From the NCBI GenBank assembly GCA_016938535.1, contig JAFGUL010000177.1:1-7221 (forward strand): 7,221 nt of DNA. Direction: 5' to 3'. Positions 6,517-7,221 of the stretch are shown here, piece after piece. The stretch is from Candidatus Delongbacteria bacterium (GTDB lineage: Bacteria; Delongbacteria; UBA4055). Every line of letters starts with the position of its first letter. The first letter of the stretch is position 1. Under the pieces are notes generated by a model, which saw nothing but the letters and a program-made list of their open reading frames with translations, was not told the DNA's origin and ran no database searches. A program made the translations under genes and the position numbers.

Positions 6517-7221
6517 TTATTTCAGATTGAAAAGATTTATGATTTTATTGATCTTCTTTTCAGCGGCTCCTATCAAACCTGAATCTGTGTAAATATCGCT
6601 TTCTCTGAGCCCGATCTTGTATATCGAGTGACCAACATCCCATGTGTTGGTGAAAGGAGTGTCATATCCCATAATATCGAGTGTCAGTGCGTCCGAGACA
6701 GCTATCGCATTTATTATATAGATGAAATCAGATGTGAACTTTCTATATTCAAGCTTATTATGATTCAGACAAATATATGAAAAAATTGACGGCAGTTTCC
6801 ATTTCTTTGCCATCATGTAACCGATCTCATTATGCGGGACTATGTTATTTATGGCCTCAAGATTGATGTGTTCCGGGTTGCGGTTAATTTCAGTTTCAAC
6901 TTTTTTCGGGAAAAATAGAGCTGTAAATAATTCGCCGATATCGTGAAACAAACAGTAAAGGAAAAAATTTTCAGGATTATGCCCGGACTTTCTGTACTTG
7001 TTCACTTTTTCAATTATATCTTTGCAAAGATATGAAGACATGATCGTTTTCTTAAGAAAAAGTTTAGATACTTCGTTACGGTTAAGTGACAGTATGGAAC
7101 ATGCGAACAAAATATTTCTCAGAGATGTCAGATCAAGTTTTCTGATCACTTCATTGATAACCATTTTATCGTCTTCCGTACCTGTAAAAGCCGGGTTGAA
7201 ATTGCAGAATACATCATAGAA
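6517..7221 (-). CDS. HDOD-domain protein (5'-truncated, C-terminal part)
   Basis: On the minus strand the frame is open to the right edge. The Met at 7164 is therefore probably internal, and about 19 more residues are visible before it. HDOD is a non-enzymatic relative of the HD phosphohydrolase fold, found in signalling proteins linked to motility, cyclic-di-GMP and stress. Counting from the Met at 7164, a helix like the family's AI..LG region (VINEVIRKLDLTSLRNILF, 2-20) comes first. Then come FLYCLFHDIGEL (68-79, with His74-Asp75), PHNEIGYMMAKKWKLP (110-125), and ICLNHN (131-136). These match the HDOD pattern of HDIG, then H..vG..L...W.LP, then HH. The usual first His of true HD enzymes is missing (KKTIMSSYLC), as is common in HDOD. 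A C-terminal helical tail follows and ends in FNLK. Any N-terminal partner domain lies outside the window. It converges on the tRNA-dihydrouridine synthase gene with a gap of one base. Confidence 0.75.
   Translation of the reverse strand, partial: FYDVFCNFNPAFTGTEDDKMVINEVIRKLDLTSLRNILFACSILSLNRNEVSKLFLKKTIMSSYLCKDIIEKVNKYRKSGHNPENFFLYCLFHDIGELFTALFFPKKVETEINRNPEHINLEAINNIVPHNEIGYMMAKKWKLPSIFSYICLNHNKLEYRKFTSDFIYIINAIAVSDALTLDIMGYDTPFTNTWDVGHSIYKIGLRESDIYTDSGLIGAAEKKINKIINLFNLK

Noticed and set aside
6495..6560. Bidirectional terminator between the convergent genes
   Set aside because: The gap is one base, and I find no strong GC-rich hairpin with a T-run here; only a weak GAAGA/TCTTC pairing with a long loop.
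6517..7164. True HD-domain phosphodiesterase (HD-GYP or dNTPase type)
   Set aside because: There is no GYP motif and the first metal-binding His is missing; the spacing of HDIG, the H..IG..M...W.LP block and the late HN fits HDOD better.

Overview
This window is a dense, AT-rich bacterial stretch (by eye roughly 40% GC, not counted exactly). It holds six co-directional plus-strand genes followed by one convergent minus-strand gene. The organism cannot be named from the sequence alone. Several traits recall the FCB superphylum or uncultured relatives such as Bacteroidota, Cloacimonadota or Delongbacteria: an ABCG-like transporter with long N-terminal beta-rich modules and a GLSSKDS D-loop, an NTF2-like small lipoprotein, mostly weak Shine-Dalgarno sequences, and frequent ATA codons. 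This is a low-confidence inference.

Layout: (1) 1-2682, a large ABC transporter fusing ATPase and permease. Its reading frame is open through the left edge, so the apparent GTG start at 439 is internal and the gene is truncated by the window. (2) 2679-2945, a stand-alone AroQ-type chorismate mutase. (3) 2938-3960, aspartate-semialdehyde dehydrogenase. (4) 3947-4462, a small predicted lipoprotein with a probable NTF2-like fold. (5) 4462-5559, a membrane-anchored YibQ-like divergent polysaccharide deacetylase domain that has lost nearly all of its expected metal-site residues. (6) 5559-6515, a tRNA-dihydrouridine synthase. (7) 6517-7221 on the minus strand, the C-terminal part of an HDOD-domain protein whose start lies beyond the right edge.

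Every plus-strand junction overlaps, by 4, 8, 14, 1 and 1 nt, so the six genes are almost certainly one translationally coupled operon. No promoter is visible because the operon begins upstream of the window. The operon mixes amino-acid biosynthesis (chorismate mutase; Asd, which also supplies diaminopimelate for peptidoglycan), cell-envelope proteins (ABC transporter, lipoprotein, YibQ-like protein) and tRNA modification. The two operon ends that meet at 6515/6517 are one base apart, leaving no intergenic terminator.

No RNA gene, mobile element, CRISPR array or long repeat was seen, and no stretch above about 10 bases lacks a gene. The most interesting item is the apparent pseudoenzyme encoded at 4462-5559, with its lipoprotein neighbour as a candidate partner. 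I see no clear defence or otherwise wholly new system here.
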